From Linum tenue (Eukaryota > Streptophyta > Magnoliopsida > Malpighiales > Linaceae): a stretch of DNA of 64,000 nucleotides. Below the pieces are notes generated by a model that made no database searches, was not told the origin of the DNA, and saw only the letters and a list, made by a program, of their open reading frames with translations. Shown one piece after another: positions 38,601-50,121 of this stretch; position 1 is the stretch's first letter; the number at the start of each line of letters is the position of its first letter. The stretch is from positions 3,116,909 through 3,180,908 of the forward strand of contig CAMGYJ010000007.1 in the NCBI GenBank assembly GCA_946122785.1, in the 5' to 3' direction. The translations under genes were made by a program, and so were the position numbers.

Positions 38601-38894
38601 TTAGTTTAATAGTTCAAGTTTGATTACTGACTGTTGTTACCTTCCGTCGGTCTCTGCTAACAACATCAATTTTTTTTTACTAACTTGACTAAAATAAACT
38701 TCTAATCACCCATTTTAAACCCAAAAAGTTAAAACTCGACCCGCCACATCAACCAACCGACCTGTGACCCAACCCCCCTTCCTTGTTTGTGGTGTTAAAG
38801 CGAACAAGGGAACATCACACATTCACACGTTCATACAGAAGCGCTGGGTCCATGAAAATGTTAGTCGAGACAATCCCACTTGTATAGCAGACTG
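35675..38894. other. Long intergenic stretch, no gene seen
   Basis: AT-rich sequence with only short frames lacking family motifs. A palindromic CCACGTGG (G-box core) lies near 36096. Around 38511-38620 is one arm of a repeat-like sequence (GGTAAATTGCAGGTTCGGTC) resembling foldback elements elsewhere in the window, but I found no partner arm. Confidence 0.5.
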
Positions 38895-39230
38895 GATCCA
38901 TTCTCTCCTTCGTTCGGCCCATGTAACCTTTACACATTAGACCGAGCCCAAATCGTATAGTGTCTAGCGTAGGGTTGGGCCAAGTTCGGTTGTTCAGTTC
39001 ATTTTCGATCCATTCTCTCCTTCGTTCGGCCCATGTAACCTTTACACATTAGACCGAGCCCAAATCGTATAGTGTCTAGCGTAGGGTTGGGCCAAGTTCG
39101 GTTGTTCAGTTCATTTTCGATCCATTCTCTCCTTCGTTCGGCCCATGTAACCTTTACACATTAGACCGAGCCCAAATCGTATAGTGTCTAGCGTAGGGTT
39201 GGGCCAAGTTCGGTTGTTCAGTTCATTTTC
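38895..39230. repeat. 112-bp tandem repeat, three near-identical copies
   Basis: GATCCATTCTCTCCTTCG starts copies at 38895, 39007 and 39119, exactly 112 bp apart. Copies run to TTCGGTTGTTCAGTTCATT and are practically identical, so the expansion is recent (or an assembly effect). No coding frame crosses the copies. It lies about 400 bp beyond the 3' end of the TPR gene. Confidence 0.95.
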
Positions 39231-39646
39231 TGCCTGTCTTCTCTGTTTTGTATACTAGTTTTTCCTACTCATAAATACATATTGTATTTGTGAACAAAGT
39301 ACGTATTCTTACTTTCTTATTTTGTTAAGTGAATAACCAAAACAAGAAAAACGACCTTATCTCAAAATTATTAAATAGATAAAAGTGAGTCATTTCACTT
39401 TCTTATTCCACATTCCATAAAAGAAAATGTGCCAGCAATTAGAAAGGTAGTGGTTAAGGAGAACAAGTTTATCTTCTCCCTCTTCTTCCTTACTCTACTA
39501 CTACTACTACCTTCAAGATTAGATTGTAAGTTTGAAAAGAAAGAGAAGCTGGGGCACTAATGGCCAGCAATTAGACTACAAATGTTGCAGCAGGAGAGTA
39601 TGTCATCATCATCATCATGAAGTCAAATCCCAGTAGTCAGTCAGAG
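39231..39646. other. 3' side of the TPR gene, no gene seen
   Basis: AT-rich, with CTACTACTAC and CATCATCATC short repeats near 39500-39615. It probably contains the 3' UTR of the minus-strand TPR gene. Confidence 0.5.
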
Positions 39647-41211
39647 TCAGGCTCGTGGGCTGAGGGACAGAGTAATGTCTTGGAAAACCTTGAGCCTCTT
39701 CTCAACCTTGAACCTCTGAGAGTCAACAACAACAACCGGCACCGGCGGCGGCTTCCCTTGCCCATCCTTAGTCGACGATGAAGAAGAAACAGAACCCAGA
39801 ACTGCCGCCAGGATAGCATCCTCAAAATCCTTACTATCCGGCAACCTTGTCCGCTTCAGAGTCTCATGAACTTGATCCTGCTTCCCTGAGTAGAACGGCG
39901 GGGCATCCACATTCCACGATGCCAGCTGCTGCTTCAGCATCCTCTGTTGCGGCGGCAATATGTTGTTGTTGATATTTTCATCGCCGAAATCATCCCGATG
40001 AGACGGCGATGATTTGCCGCCGCAAGGCTGGGGCTGCCAAATGGAAGAGGAGCCCAGAAAGGCGTCGAACAATCTGCTCCATTCAGCTATATCGTCCCCT
40101 GCCTTGCTGCTCATCTTCTCGGATTCGAGGTCCTTGAGCATCTGCTGGGCTCTCTCGTAGGCCTTGAGATGAGAATCGATCCCCCGGGGACCGTCGGACA
40201 CTCGCCGGAGAGTGTCCTTCGCCTCGTTGATCCGGCCTTGCTTCATCAGGCATATCCCCAGGTTGCACATTTTGTTGCTGTCTGGTGCGATTGTAAGTGC
40301 CCTTCTGTATGCGTCCTCTGCTTCTCTGTACTTGTCTTGTTGCATCAATGCCCATCCCAAGTTCCCCTGGGGAAAAAAAAACCCACGATCAAAATCCAAT
40401 CTTGTAATTATCAGATTCCAATCCAGGTCTGTTTGGTTTTGGTGGAGGGGGAAAGAAAAGAGAAATAAATAGCACACGCACCAGTAATCTAGTTGCTTCC
40501 TGTTGTACAGAGACCTGAAACTTCTTCCCCTGAGACCTGGCGGTTTTTGTGCGCTTACCATTGAAAGCCAATCCTTGTTGGATTAGGCAAAGCTTGTGTC
40601 TTAACAAACCGATCTGATCATCCAGCCTCCCGCATCTCTGTGTTCGATGAAGTTTACAAAACCCCATTCAGTAAAAAGTACAGGGAAGAAATGTCCGTGT
40701 ATATGTAAATATATTGATTACCTTGTAGAGATCCAAGAGAATATTGTCGAGAGACTCCTGGGCTTGGTCTGAGCAGCGTACTCTCAACGACTTGATAGCT
40801 TCAATGGCTTCTTCGGCCCGATTCTGTTGCTTCATCACGATCGCCATATCTTTCAGAGCACTGTCCACCCTATCCCCTGCATTTATCGCGGCCCAGAACA
40901 GGGGAATAGCTCTCTCCGGATCCTTCTCCACCAACTGACCATCATTCAACCCACCCACAAACAAAAAAAAGAACCCGGATCAGAAACAGAGGCTTATCTA
41001 TACGATTTAACCCCAAATGTTTCAATTCGATTCTCACCTGAACGTTTTTAGCTCGCACGTACGGAGTGTCCCCTAGAGGGACTTTATGAATGGCGTGAAA
41101 TGAATCCGAGCGAGTTCTTGATATGCCCAGTGGCTTGGCCGGCGAAGAAGGCGCGGATTTGGTTGGTCGGAAGCCGGGAGGCGGCCCAGTCCGTGTATCC
41201 TGCATCGTCAT
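39647..41211 (-). CDS. TPR protein, POLLENLESS 3-LIKE 2 / MS5-like
   Basis: Four exons: 41211-41038, 40934-40722, 40637-40482 and 40366-39647; 420 aa, all GT-AG and in frame. The MS5/POLLENLESS3 family are TPR proteins; founding members act in meiosis exit in pollen mother cells, and SDI1/SDI2 relatives act in sulfur-deficiency responses. Visible motifs: HAIHKVPLGDTPYVRAKN near the N-terminus, AIPLFWAAINAGDRVDSALK (TPR), GLAFNGKRTKTARSQGKKF, and GNLGWALMQQDKYREAEDAY with NKMCNLGICLMKQGRINEAK (further TPR). The C-terminal ~120 residues are low-complexity and divergent, as in the family. Length is close to the ~430 aa of POLLENLESS3-LIKE 2, longer than SDI proteins (~300 aa). A minus-strand TATTTAAA near 41400 could be its TATA box. 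Confidence 0.92.
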
Positions 41212-41647
41212 TCAAATATACAGAAGTTTGGGAGGGGACAAAATTGGCTGTATGGCCCGATTTGCAGCAGATGTTGTGAATGTTGCCTCCTCCGCCTCCA
41301 GGTAGAGTGAGGGAGAGAAAGAGAGCAGAGTAGAAATACGGGGAGGAAGCAAATGGAGACGATGATATTGAGGAAGAGGAGTGTAGGAAGAAGGAATTTT
41401 AAATAGTTGTTAATTTTGAACGTTGGATACTAGCCGTTGGAGCTTGGAGGGTCTCCGAGGGTTTGGCGCTGGCGCTCCTTGTTTTTTTTTTTTTTTTTTG
41501 GGCTTATGAATCGAGGCCTCCAAGTACACCTGTGTGTGGGCCTTGTCTTTCCTATATTGGGCTTCTTTTCTTCTTTCATTTGATGTATAGAGTATCGGGC
41601 CTCGTACGTGGATAAGGTGATAAGCAATTTGATGTATGGTTACAATT

Positions 41648-42003
41648 GGGTAAATGCCACGTTTGGTTAATGAGGAGATTACTAAATTGTGTATGCTTAG
41701 TCACTATAAAAATAAATATCAATTTTGGTCACTCGAATTACTGAAACAGGTCACATTTAGTTACTCTCCCGTTAATCTCCGTCCAACTCCGGTCACTCCA
41801 ATTACTTAAACATGTCACATTTAGTCACTCAAATGACTGAAAAATGTCACATTTAGTCACTCCCCCGTTAGTTTCCGTCCAACTCCATTAATGGGAGAGT
41901 GACTAAATGTGACCTATTTCAGTAATTCGAATGACCAAAATTGGTATTAAAATTTTCTAGTGACTAAATATGACACGATTTAGTAAGATTTTAATGTTAA
42001 CCC
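41648..42003. mobile_element. Foldback MITE-like element
   Basis: The left arm (about 41648-41780) reads TTGGGTAAATG, then TTTTGGTCACTCGAATTACTG and GTCACATTTAGT. The right arm (about 41880-42003) is its diverged inverse. The two arms of about 110-130 bp would fold into a hairpin. No transposase frame is present. I did not find a clear target-site duplication, so superfamily is open; long inverted arms suggest a MULE-type or foldback element. Confidence 0.65.
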
Positions 42004-42585
42004 AAAATTGAAAGTAATCTTATTTCATTCTTAATAATTCTTTTCATATGTTTTTTATTTACAATAGCATATGGTCGATGATTTGCATAATATAGAAGAG
42101 TCGTCGAATAGATTATTTATGTTTAAATTTCTTTCATGACGCTTCAATTTGTATGGCTAGTAATTGATCATGTTGTAACTTTTGCAGAATGAAGCAGCTT
42201 CTCTGTTTCATTTCAAGAAGTATTTAAAAAAAACTATTGAGTGTTTAGCTAAAAACTATCAAAATTACTTTCTAATATAAGAGGTAATGAAAAATGACTA
42301 AAAAAATTTCTAACATAAAATATAAATACAAATACTAAAAATAAAAAGTATTTAAAATGGATCACGTTATATTTAATTAATATTAAATAATAATAATTTT
42401 CAATTTATTTATTTATAATGATATAAATGAATGAAAATTAAGTTTTCTAGAAAGAGAATAATATATGGCAAGGCAATTTTGTATTTTCAAATTTGAGCTT
42501 CTGCCTTTAATATGAAAATTTTCAGTTTTTTAAAAAGCGAAACTTTAGAGGTGTTTGGATTGACTTCAACTTTTGAAACATAAAA

Positions 42586-42957
42586 GGGCAATGTCTATTT
42601 TTTACCCAAACCTTTTTCAGATTCTTTTATTTTAACCAAATCTATTGAATTCCTAAAAATTATCCAAACGTTAACTCTCCGTCAACTTTTCTGTTAGTAA
42701 TGCTGACTAAGTATGACCATAATGAGTTGACTTCCTACGTGGCGGTAAGAATACCATCATTTACTATTTTTAATAAAAAGATTATCAAAAACAAAACATA
42801 ATCACACTCCTCACGTGGACGAAATAAGTAACGGTAACAGAATGAATGCCCAGACTTTGATAAATTATAATACATTTGGATAATAAATAGAATTTCTATA
42901 GGTTTGGTTAAAATAAAAGAATCTGAAAAAGGTTTGGGTAAAAAATAGACATTGCCC
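42586..42957. mobile_element. Foldback MITE-like element with ~70-bp inverted ends
   Basis: It begins GGGCAATGTCTATTTTTTAC and ends with its reverse complement (AAAAAATAGACATTGCCC). The inverted ends extend about 70 bp through CCCAAACCTTTTTCAGATTC. The interior contains AACTCTCCGTCAACTTTTC-type sequence and no coding frame. Flanks share only TAAAA, so no reliable target-site duplication. Long terminal inverted repeats fit a MULE-derived MITE, tentatively. Confidence 0.75.
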
Positions 42958-43424
42958 CTTCTAAAATTTGGACCAAACTTACTCGTACTCTTTTGGAGAG
43001 TGGGGTAAAAGAAGGACTTTGAACTTCTCCACTTGCATTTGGAGGAGTGTGAGAGCCATTAATGAATAGTAACATACAACCTTGACTTTTATATATTAAA
43101 AAATATTAATATATTAATATTAATAGCAGTGGTGAGATGCAGCTGGGAAGATACATAAATGAGAAAACTACAATAACACTTCCGTGGATTAGTGCGGACA
43201 TTCCAGAGATATCACGTAAAACTCGAATTGTCCGTTTGCCTGTTCTATTTTTCTATTCCGGATTAACAAGCAGAAAATTAATGGATGGTGTTCCAGTTCT
43301 ATAGATCATGTATCACTTATATGTTACTTGTTGATTAGTTGTAAGAAATGTGTACATTTCAGCTCTGAATAAAAGATCACACCTTTTTGAATTTAGTGAA
43401 ACTATACTCGAGTCATCATCGATA
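42958..43424. other. Intergenic between foldback element and CBL-A
   Basis: AT-rich; no gene recognised. The part near 43424 should contain the 3' UTR and polyadenylation region of the minus-strand CBL gene. Confidence 0.5.
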
Positions 43425-44756
43425 TCAGACTGATGTAAAACTCGGATACACTGTTCCGACATCCCTGTTAACAAGAAGCAGCATAGCATCAAGGTTTTGA
43501 AACTTAGATGTGAAGGAAAGGAAGGTTATGAGAGGTGAAGTTACAATAAATGTGGAAGAGTCACACTCTGCAGTAGTGATGGGTACTGAGCTGTGAAGTG
43601 CCTCCATTCCTCTTCATCGATCTTTCCATCGCCTTTTGAGTCCGCCTCATTGAATGTCTGTTGAGCAGGGGAAAAAGAAACACACAGCAGAAACTCTTCT
43701 GTGAGATCTGTAGGGAAGCAGGACAATGTGAAAATGTAGTGTCTTGGGAAGCAAGCAAACACCTTATCAACAATGGCCTCGACAGTTTCATCTGTGAGTA
43801 GCAAGTCAGACTCATCCAGGAGTGCCAGAAACAGCTCCTTGACCTTTTTTCCCATGACATCAAAATTTCAAACATGATCAAAACCCTGAACTAGCCATGA
43901 TCACAAGCAAAGAGCTCTTTCGAGCTTTATTCTTCCTCTCGTCTTACTTACTTCTTTGCGTTGGATGAAGCCCGTTTCCCAGATGTCGTAGAGCTGGAAT
44001 GAAACTGGCAAATCATCATGTATCAGCTGAGCCATCAAGATAAAAAGACACGATGAGGAAATCAGCAGAATGCAGAAAAAGGAAGTTGGTTTCTTACAAG
44101 CAGCTTTCTCTGTTTGAGCTGCCTTGGGGTGGAAGACACTCAAAGCTCTCACGAACTCTTCAAAGTCTATTGCTCCGTCTCTCTTGGAATCAAACAATTG
44201 GAAGAGCTGCAAACACACAAATAAACAAAATCATTCCTCCATTTCTGGATCATGAAGATTTAAACTAGAAGAAAAGGAAACCATGGAAGAAGCTTAAATC
44301 ACCCTATTAGCAAGGAGGGTCTGCTTCCTGCTGTTCCCAAACAAACCCAGCTGGAACTCTTCCTGAAAACAGAACAGAAACCATTGAAAAGTTAACAGCC
44401 AGTTGCTTGGCATTGCTGCATCAGAATGAAACCATAAACTCAATCATGTAATATACTTTGCTTATAACCCCATCATCCACCAGAGAGCTGCTCAACTTCC
44501 TGAACAGCTCAAACAAAGCTTCAACTTCATCTTCAGTGACTGCCTCGGCCCAACGCGACCAAAACGTTACATGGTTAAGATGTTTTGAGATCATGAAAGT
44601 AAGAGACAGCTAAAGAGGAGTCAAGACTGAAAAGAGGGACACACAATGAGTCTGAGAAGCAAGGAGAGCTTTCTCCTTCTCGCGAATAAGCTTGTGGCTC
44701 GCGCAACAGCAGGACTTCATCTGCAGAAGGAAGCTTTTCCCCTTTACAAGAGGCAT
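43425..44756 (-). CDS. Divergent calcineurin B-like calcium sensor (CBL-A)
   Basis: Eight exons: 44756-44645, 44539-44457, 44362-44303, 44206-44098, 44004-43952, 43843-43763, 43657-43545, 43464-43425; 216 aa, all GT-AG. CBL proteins bind calcium through EF-hands and recruit CIPK kinases. Motifs: EDEVEALFELFRKLSSSLVD, DSKRDGAIDFEEFVRALSVF, FSFQLYDIWETGFIQRKE, and a canonical last EF-hand DSKGDGKIDEEEW. Exons 2-7 have the same lengths as in CBL-B next door (83, 60, 109, 53, 81, 113 nt), proving common origin. Odd points: no Met-Gly start for myristoylation in this model, and the C-terminal FPSF motif reads YPSF. A TATA-like TATATATA lies at 44833-44840. Start could also be the internal Met at 44720. 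Confidence 0.88.
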
Positions 44757-44832
44757 TGTCTTCGTCGTTGTCGTTGTTCTAGTAGTGGCAGCTAGGTGCC
44801 AGAAGCCATGGAAGTACCCCTGTAGTGCTATG

Positions 44833-44840
44833 TATATATA
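44833..44840 (-). promoter_or_regulatory. Candidate TATA box of CBL-A
   Basis: TATATATA about 77 bp upstream of the ATG at 44756. A second candidate, TATAAATA on the minus strand near 45326-45333, would give a longer leader with an intron. Confidence 0.4.
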
Positions 44841-45776
44841 ACCTGTAAAAGGAAATGTCTGTCCTGTAGCTAGTAGCAGCATGTGGGAGTTCGGCTGCAA
44901 AGGGTTAAATGCGAATGGTGCTGATCGAGGGATGATGAGTGGGTGGGCATAGAGTGGATGGTGAAATCGAGGGGTTTGGTTTATATGCTTTTTGTGGCAA
45001 TTTGCCGAACTCCAAAGTCCAAACCGCACTATTGTAAGAGCTGCAGATTTGGAATAACAGAATGTATCATTTGTGGATGTTGTAGTATACATGTCAAATA
45101 GTTGCAAATGTCTGTTCTGATACTTTGGAGTTTAGTTTGTTACAACTTACACCCATATTTGAGTGGGTTCTATCTGACTACTATCTAATCTAGGCACTAA
45201 TGGTGGGTGCCTGTTCTCCAGGTTCCATCAAATGATGAATCTGTGATCAATCAAATACAATATATAGCTAGGGCTGTTATGGCTTTTGGTGAGACCAGTG
45301 GAAGCTAGATAAGATAGCCCTATTTATAGGCTGGTGTGAGTTATGACCGTTGAAGGGTCTGATATGATGAGAAGGAGAAGCCAAACTTCTTGATTTTGTT
45401 ACATATTTAACGACCCATTTACGGTTACAATCTTGATTTTTTTTTTTCTCTCGACATGTTCGGTATTTGTAATACTACATTATATATGAATTCTCGTGAC
45501 GTGCTAGCTAAAAAAGATAAAAGAAAAAACTATTCGTGATAGATAATAATGGATATAATAAAAAACAACCCAATAGGGTATTCAACTACACTCTTTCATT
45601 TTGTTGAAAAGAGGAAGCAAGGAAGTATTAGAGTACACAGATTTCACCTTTTACAAGCTAAGAGGAAGAAAAAAAAATGGTAGAATGCTTTCATTATAAA
45701 GTTTAGACATGCTATATCATACTTGCAAGTCTCTTTTTTATTAGTTCTCCTGGAGAATGACAGTTACAATTTGCCT
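44841..45776. other. Spacer between the two CBL genes
   Basis: No separate gene. It contains upstream sequence of CBL-A, including a minus-strand TATAAATA near 45330, and the 3' side of CBL-B. The minus-strand frame that extends CBL-A exon 1 upstream (to 45107) has no family similarity and is not coding. Confidence 0.5.
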
Positions 45777-47264
45777 TCAGTCAGGAACTTCAGTGTTCAG
45801 AACAAAGCTTGGAAATGCAACAGTCAAGTCCCTGAAAATGAATATTGAGGTCACCAATGAGTGTTAAACATAACTTTATTTTCACATTTTCGAGTATAGG
45901 GTCAAGGAGCAAGCCTTAGGTATGGAATTGTCATGTTCTTTATGAGAGATGGATGCTTTGCTACTAGTTCCTCCCATTCCTGTTCATCAATCTTTCCATC
46001 ACCATTCAAATCTGCTTCTGCAAGTGTCTGGAGAAAGGTAGAGATCCAAAAATAAGTTCCTAAGTAACCTAACACGAACATATTTGAGCCGATTGTGAAC
46101 ATTTGGGTCACCTTATCGACCATGGACTCGATGGTGTCTTCGGAAAGTGTTAAGTCTGATTCACTCAGGATAGCAAGTACCATCTCCTTCAACTGCTCCC
46201 ATTTCAACAGCAAGTGAGTTAAGTCAACACAACCAACAGAAGGCAGAGATTGATTGTACATATAGTTTCCAGGGAAAGCTTTTGAATTACCTCATCCCGT
46301 TCTATGTAGCCAGTTTCTCTAAGATCGTATAGCCTGAATGCAACTGAGGGAGAAAAACATGGCTTCCACATGTTAGTTACTGTTTTAGGTACCTAGGTTG
46401 AATATAATGGTACAAGATGGTTGCTGATGCATTGTCAGGTATAGTTTCCAGGATGAAAAGAGCAAAAGTGATCCGTACATGATATTTTGTCAGCTACCGA
46501 AGTTCGAGGATGGAAGATGGTTAACGAGCGAACAAATTCACCAAACTCTATCACTCCATCGTGCTTTATATCAAACAGATTAAAAATCTGCAGTGTGTTG
46601 CACACAGTAAACCAGCAAGCATATTGAGTAGGTTGGATACGATGTGCAGAAAATTTGTTTGAGAAGAGAATGCTCACCCTCTCAGCAAAAAGGTTGTTAG
46701 TATTCCTACTCCTGAAAAGTGCTAATAAGAATTCCTCCTGACAGATAGACGGACCCTGGTCAGGATGCGATTGCAGAAACCTAAGCAGCACATTCAACCA
46801 GGAGGAATATAGAAAATTGCACCTTGTGAATAAGGTCGTCATCAATTATGGTGCTGCTTAGCTTCTTGAACAGATGGTACAAAGCCTCTATTTCATTGAT
46901 CGTGACTGTTTGAAAAACAGTTCAATCAATTGCCAGAAACTTCTTACATACGGATTCATAATGGAAAACAAAAGCATAATATGGACCTCCCCAATTTGTT
47001 TGTTTCATAGATTTCCTTAACAAAAAGTGATGTGAACAGGTCAGTGGAAATCAAAACATGCAAATTTTCTGTTCGTGAAACTTATATCTGGAAAATCAGT
47101 CTTATCAATAGTAAGTCCAAAGTTACCGAAGATGGTAGCAACATTTTGGTAAGAAGATATTTGGACTTACAAGGAGTCTCTGAAGCCAGACGAGCATTGG
47201 CGTCATACCGGGTCTGTTTCTTGATCTTTTGTTTGAAAAAACAGCCACGTAATGCAAGCATCAT
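45777..47264 (-). CDS. Calcineurin B-like protein, CBL8-like (CBL-B)
   Basis: Eight exons: 47264-47171, 46905-46823, 46737-46678, 46587-46479, 46343-46291, 46192-46112, 46027-45915, 45831-45777; 215 aa. It is a calcium sensor that would recruit CIPK kinases. Motifs: [77 protein letters not shown] and the C-terminal [10 protein letters not shown] motif. The N-terminus [12 protein letters not shown] lacks Met-Gly, so classical myristoylation is not expected; it resembles the CBL8 start as I remember it. The last intron (45914-45832) has a GC donor (AAG/GCTTGC) with a normal AG acceptor; without splicing there the frame stops a few codons later, losing the FPSF tail. Tandem neighbour of CBL-A. 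Confidence 0.92.
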
Positions 47265-49740
47265 TCTGGCAATGTGAAATAAAGCACAACAAAAGGGTCA
47301 GGACTAATTTGCTTGAAACTGTCATTAATAGTCATCAGTATCTTTCAATTTGGTCAAAGTTTGTTCCTTTACTGATAAGGTGAACTGAAAGCTGAAAAAG
47401 GCAGGCTGAGTGAGTGGGGATTGGTTCTGCTTTTTGTTCTTTGAATAGAGTTTTCCCTTATGTTGTTATATGCTGCAAACTTTATTGATTAAGACTCTTC
47501 TAATGACGTTTATAGACATGTAGGTCCCAGATGCAACCAATGAAGTTGCTTAAACCTTCCCAGTGTTTCTTCCTGGAAACATTCTAATTTCTACACAAGA
47601 TAAAAACAAAAAAGGGGGAACCGAAGGGAAGTGAAGAAAAAAAGAAAGAGGCCTCAACTCCTGCAAATTAGATCTAATCTATGTTCCACTTCCCACTGAT
47701 TGGGAAGAAAGATCCTTACTTGTTAGTTATTACTGACTAGTACTCTCATGATCAACCTAATGAATAGGACATCAGATGAGAAGAAAGAGCTTTCACTATT
47801 CAAATGCTTCCTATTTGTAGAAAAGTTGTTCAACTTGCACCAAAATATACCTGGATTTGGAATCGCTGTCAAGTCTGTCCAGGATTTTCAAAGCCTCATT
47901 TCTCCATTATTGAGTTGCTTGCTTCCAATCATCTCCATCTTCTTCTGCCTGTTGATTCTGCTCCGATGAAGACCTTCCTGTTACATAGGGAAAAAAGCCA
48001 AGGAATAGGGTCACCAAAGTCGTCCAAATCAGACACAAGCTGACAAGTGGACAAGTTCCAACACTGAATTGGCCGTTTCCAGCTTAAGTGGGCTATAACT
48101 TTGACCCTTCCATATGGTGGTTACAACAGAAATAAGCAAGCAGAGTGCCTGGTAAGTGGGCTATGAACTTGCAGTGTCGTGGAGGAGAATTGTTAACAGC
48201 ATATTGAATGCTTTCTATTCGATTCTCGGCATTAAAATAAAGAAAACCTGCCTACCATTGGGGATTGGACTTTTGGGCAGTGTTCATTGTGGAGTTTAAG
48301 ATTTAATATTATGGAGAATTGTTGATAGTATATACAAAAGTATTGCATGCACCAGTGCATTAGGATCAAATAATGGAAAAGGTTGAATTCAGCATTATAT
48401 AAAGCAACCTAGGGATAAAATTGTTTTAACATAATAGTTGGAAGCAATAACTCCACATGGGTTGTGGTGTTTATCTAAGAAGAAGAAGAACGTGGCAAAA
48501 TGTCTTCTTCCCAATTTTTATTTCCTTTCCCCATCCATATTCCCTATTGTTAGGTTAGCAAGAACAAGCAAAGTTGAACTTCAACATTTCCGCATCAATG
48601 AATATTCGAATATTTTGCATTTTCAAACAAATTCATATGCCGCAACCCTAAATTCGAAAATTCGGAAAAAAGTTCAGAAGCTGACATTCCTAATTTGATT
48701 TGTTATTCATTTGTGAAAATGAAGGAATAATAACGAGAGCAGGTAATATTGATTGATTTGAGACTCACCATTATTGACCTACTCTCTAGATTGTAGTACG
48801 GATCTTCCCCAATGGCGTTGGCCGGCCTCGGCGTGATTTGATTCCGTCAGAAAGTACGGGCGGTAAATGAAGACCTGGAGATATCCCGATTACCAACCGG
48901 AGGGTGAAAATGGAGGTGCGGCGGCGTAGACCGCGGCGGAGCAGCACGGGAGAGAATCCAACTCGAAGCCGAGTCGGAGGAAAGGGGGGAACCAGGGAGG
49001 AATGCCACGATTGGTTACAATTTTCCAGGCTTTCAGCTCCTATTTGGAGATTTATATTTTTATGTTACCTGTTTTTTTTTTTGTGCCTAATTTTTTAAGG
49101 TGGAAAAAAAAGGAAAACTCTGTTATATTTAGCAAAGGAAAAAAGAACAAATGTTATTGTTGAAAGCTATTTTCAGACTCTGCTAATTTTTAAAATAGTA
49201 TCAATTTTATCAATTACAGCAATGAATGTTTGATAACGATTTTTAAAATTCGATTCATATCAAGAAATTTTTTGACTATCTAATATGTAATGATTTTGTG
49301 AATGGTACGTAGTGGGATACATTGACAAATATTCAATTAATAATATAATATGATTATGTGTCACATATTTTCAGTTGCTTGGGTTGAGTTCATTGACAAG
49401 TAATTGTCGAGTCGAGCCTCGGTTGAGAATTTCTTTACCGAGTTTGGCTTCTAATCGAGGTTAATTTGAGTCCAACTAACTAATTAATTTTATTTTTAGT
49501 TTTTACGTCAGTGACCGTGTAATTAAATTGCAATTAATACGATATAAATTCTTTAGTGATCCAATAAGGCTCTAAAACTACCTCAAATACCCTAATCATA
49601 AACTAATACGTTAATAGACGTTCAGTTAAATTATACCTAATGAAATAACAATATAGTAATGATCCATTGGAATTTTAAAAAATACATAATTACTAAAATA
49701 AACCCAAATAATATAAAATTTATTAACTTAAGTAGTACCG
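47265..49740. other. Intergenic upstream of CBL-B, no coding gene seen
   Basis: Mostly AT-rich. At about 48770-49000 there is a GC-rich block which, on the minus strand, ends in GGTCAATAATG/GTGAGTCTC, a good splice donor. This could be a non-coding first exon of CBL-B, but I could not identify the matching acceptor. Plus-strand frames in this block (from 48904) have no family motif. Confidence 0.45.
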
Positions 49741-49990
49741 ATTTAGGGTGTTGTGGCGTGTGATTTCACTTCCCCACACGTAACCGTACTTCCGAACCTG
49801 AATCTCTTAATTGCAGACCAAGCCTCGGTTCTAACCCTAAAGTTAGCGTCGACCCATGAGTGTTCGATCCACTCCAAGTAAGATCGATGGCGACTCTCGA
49901 AAAGCGACCTCGACCCCGAAGGGACAATTGCGACACGACACAACCAATAGTGTGTGGTTTAAGAAAGAAAATGAGATGGGCCGCGTCACT
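49741..49990. other. Repeat-like segment, possibly LTR-retrotransposon debris
   Basis: Contains CCGAACCTGAATCTCTTAAT and ATGGCGACTCTCGAAAAGCG. Strings of this sort recall LTR and primer-site regions of plant Ty3/gypsy elements. No protein domain or paired LTR is visible, so the assignment is weak. Confidence 0.25.
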
Positions 49991-50121
49991 TACTCAATTT
50001 GGCCCGGCCCCAGAAAAGCGCAAACTACTCGGCCCAGGGGCCTTCGAAAATCCAGTACATCCGACCGGAAGCCCACTGAGTTTACCTTCACCTTGCCCTC
50101 TTCGGAGTTCGGATACGTACG

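Noticed and set aside
44757..45107. N-terminal extension of CBL-A through the upstream open frame
   Set aside because: No CBL has such a sequence; a TATA-like box lies within it and the first ATG after that is 44756.
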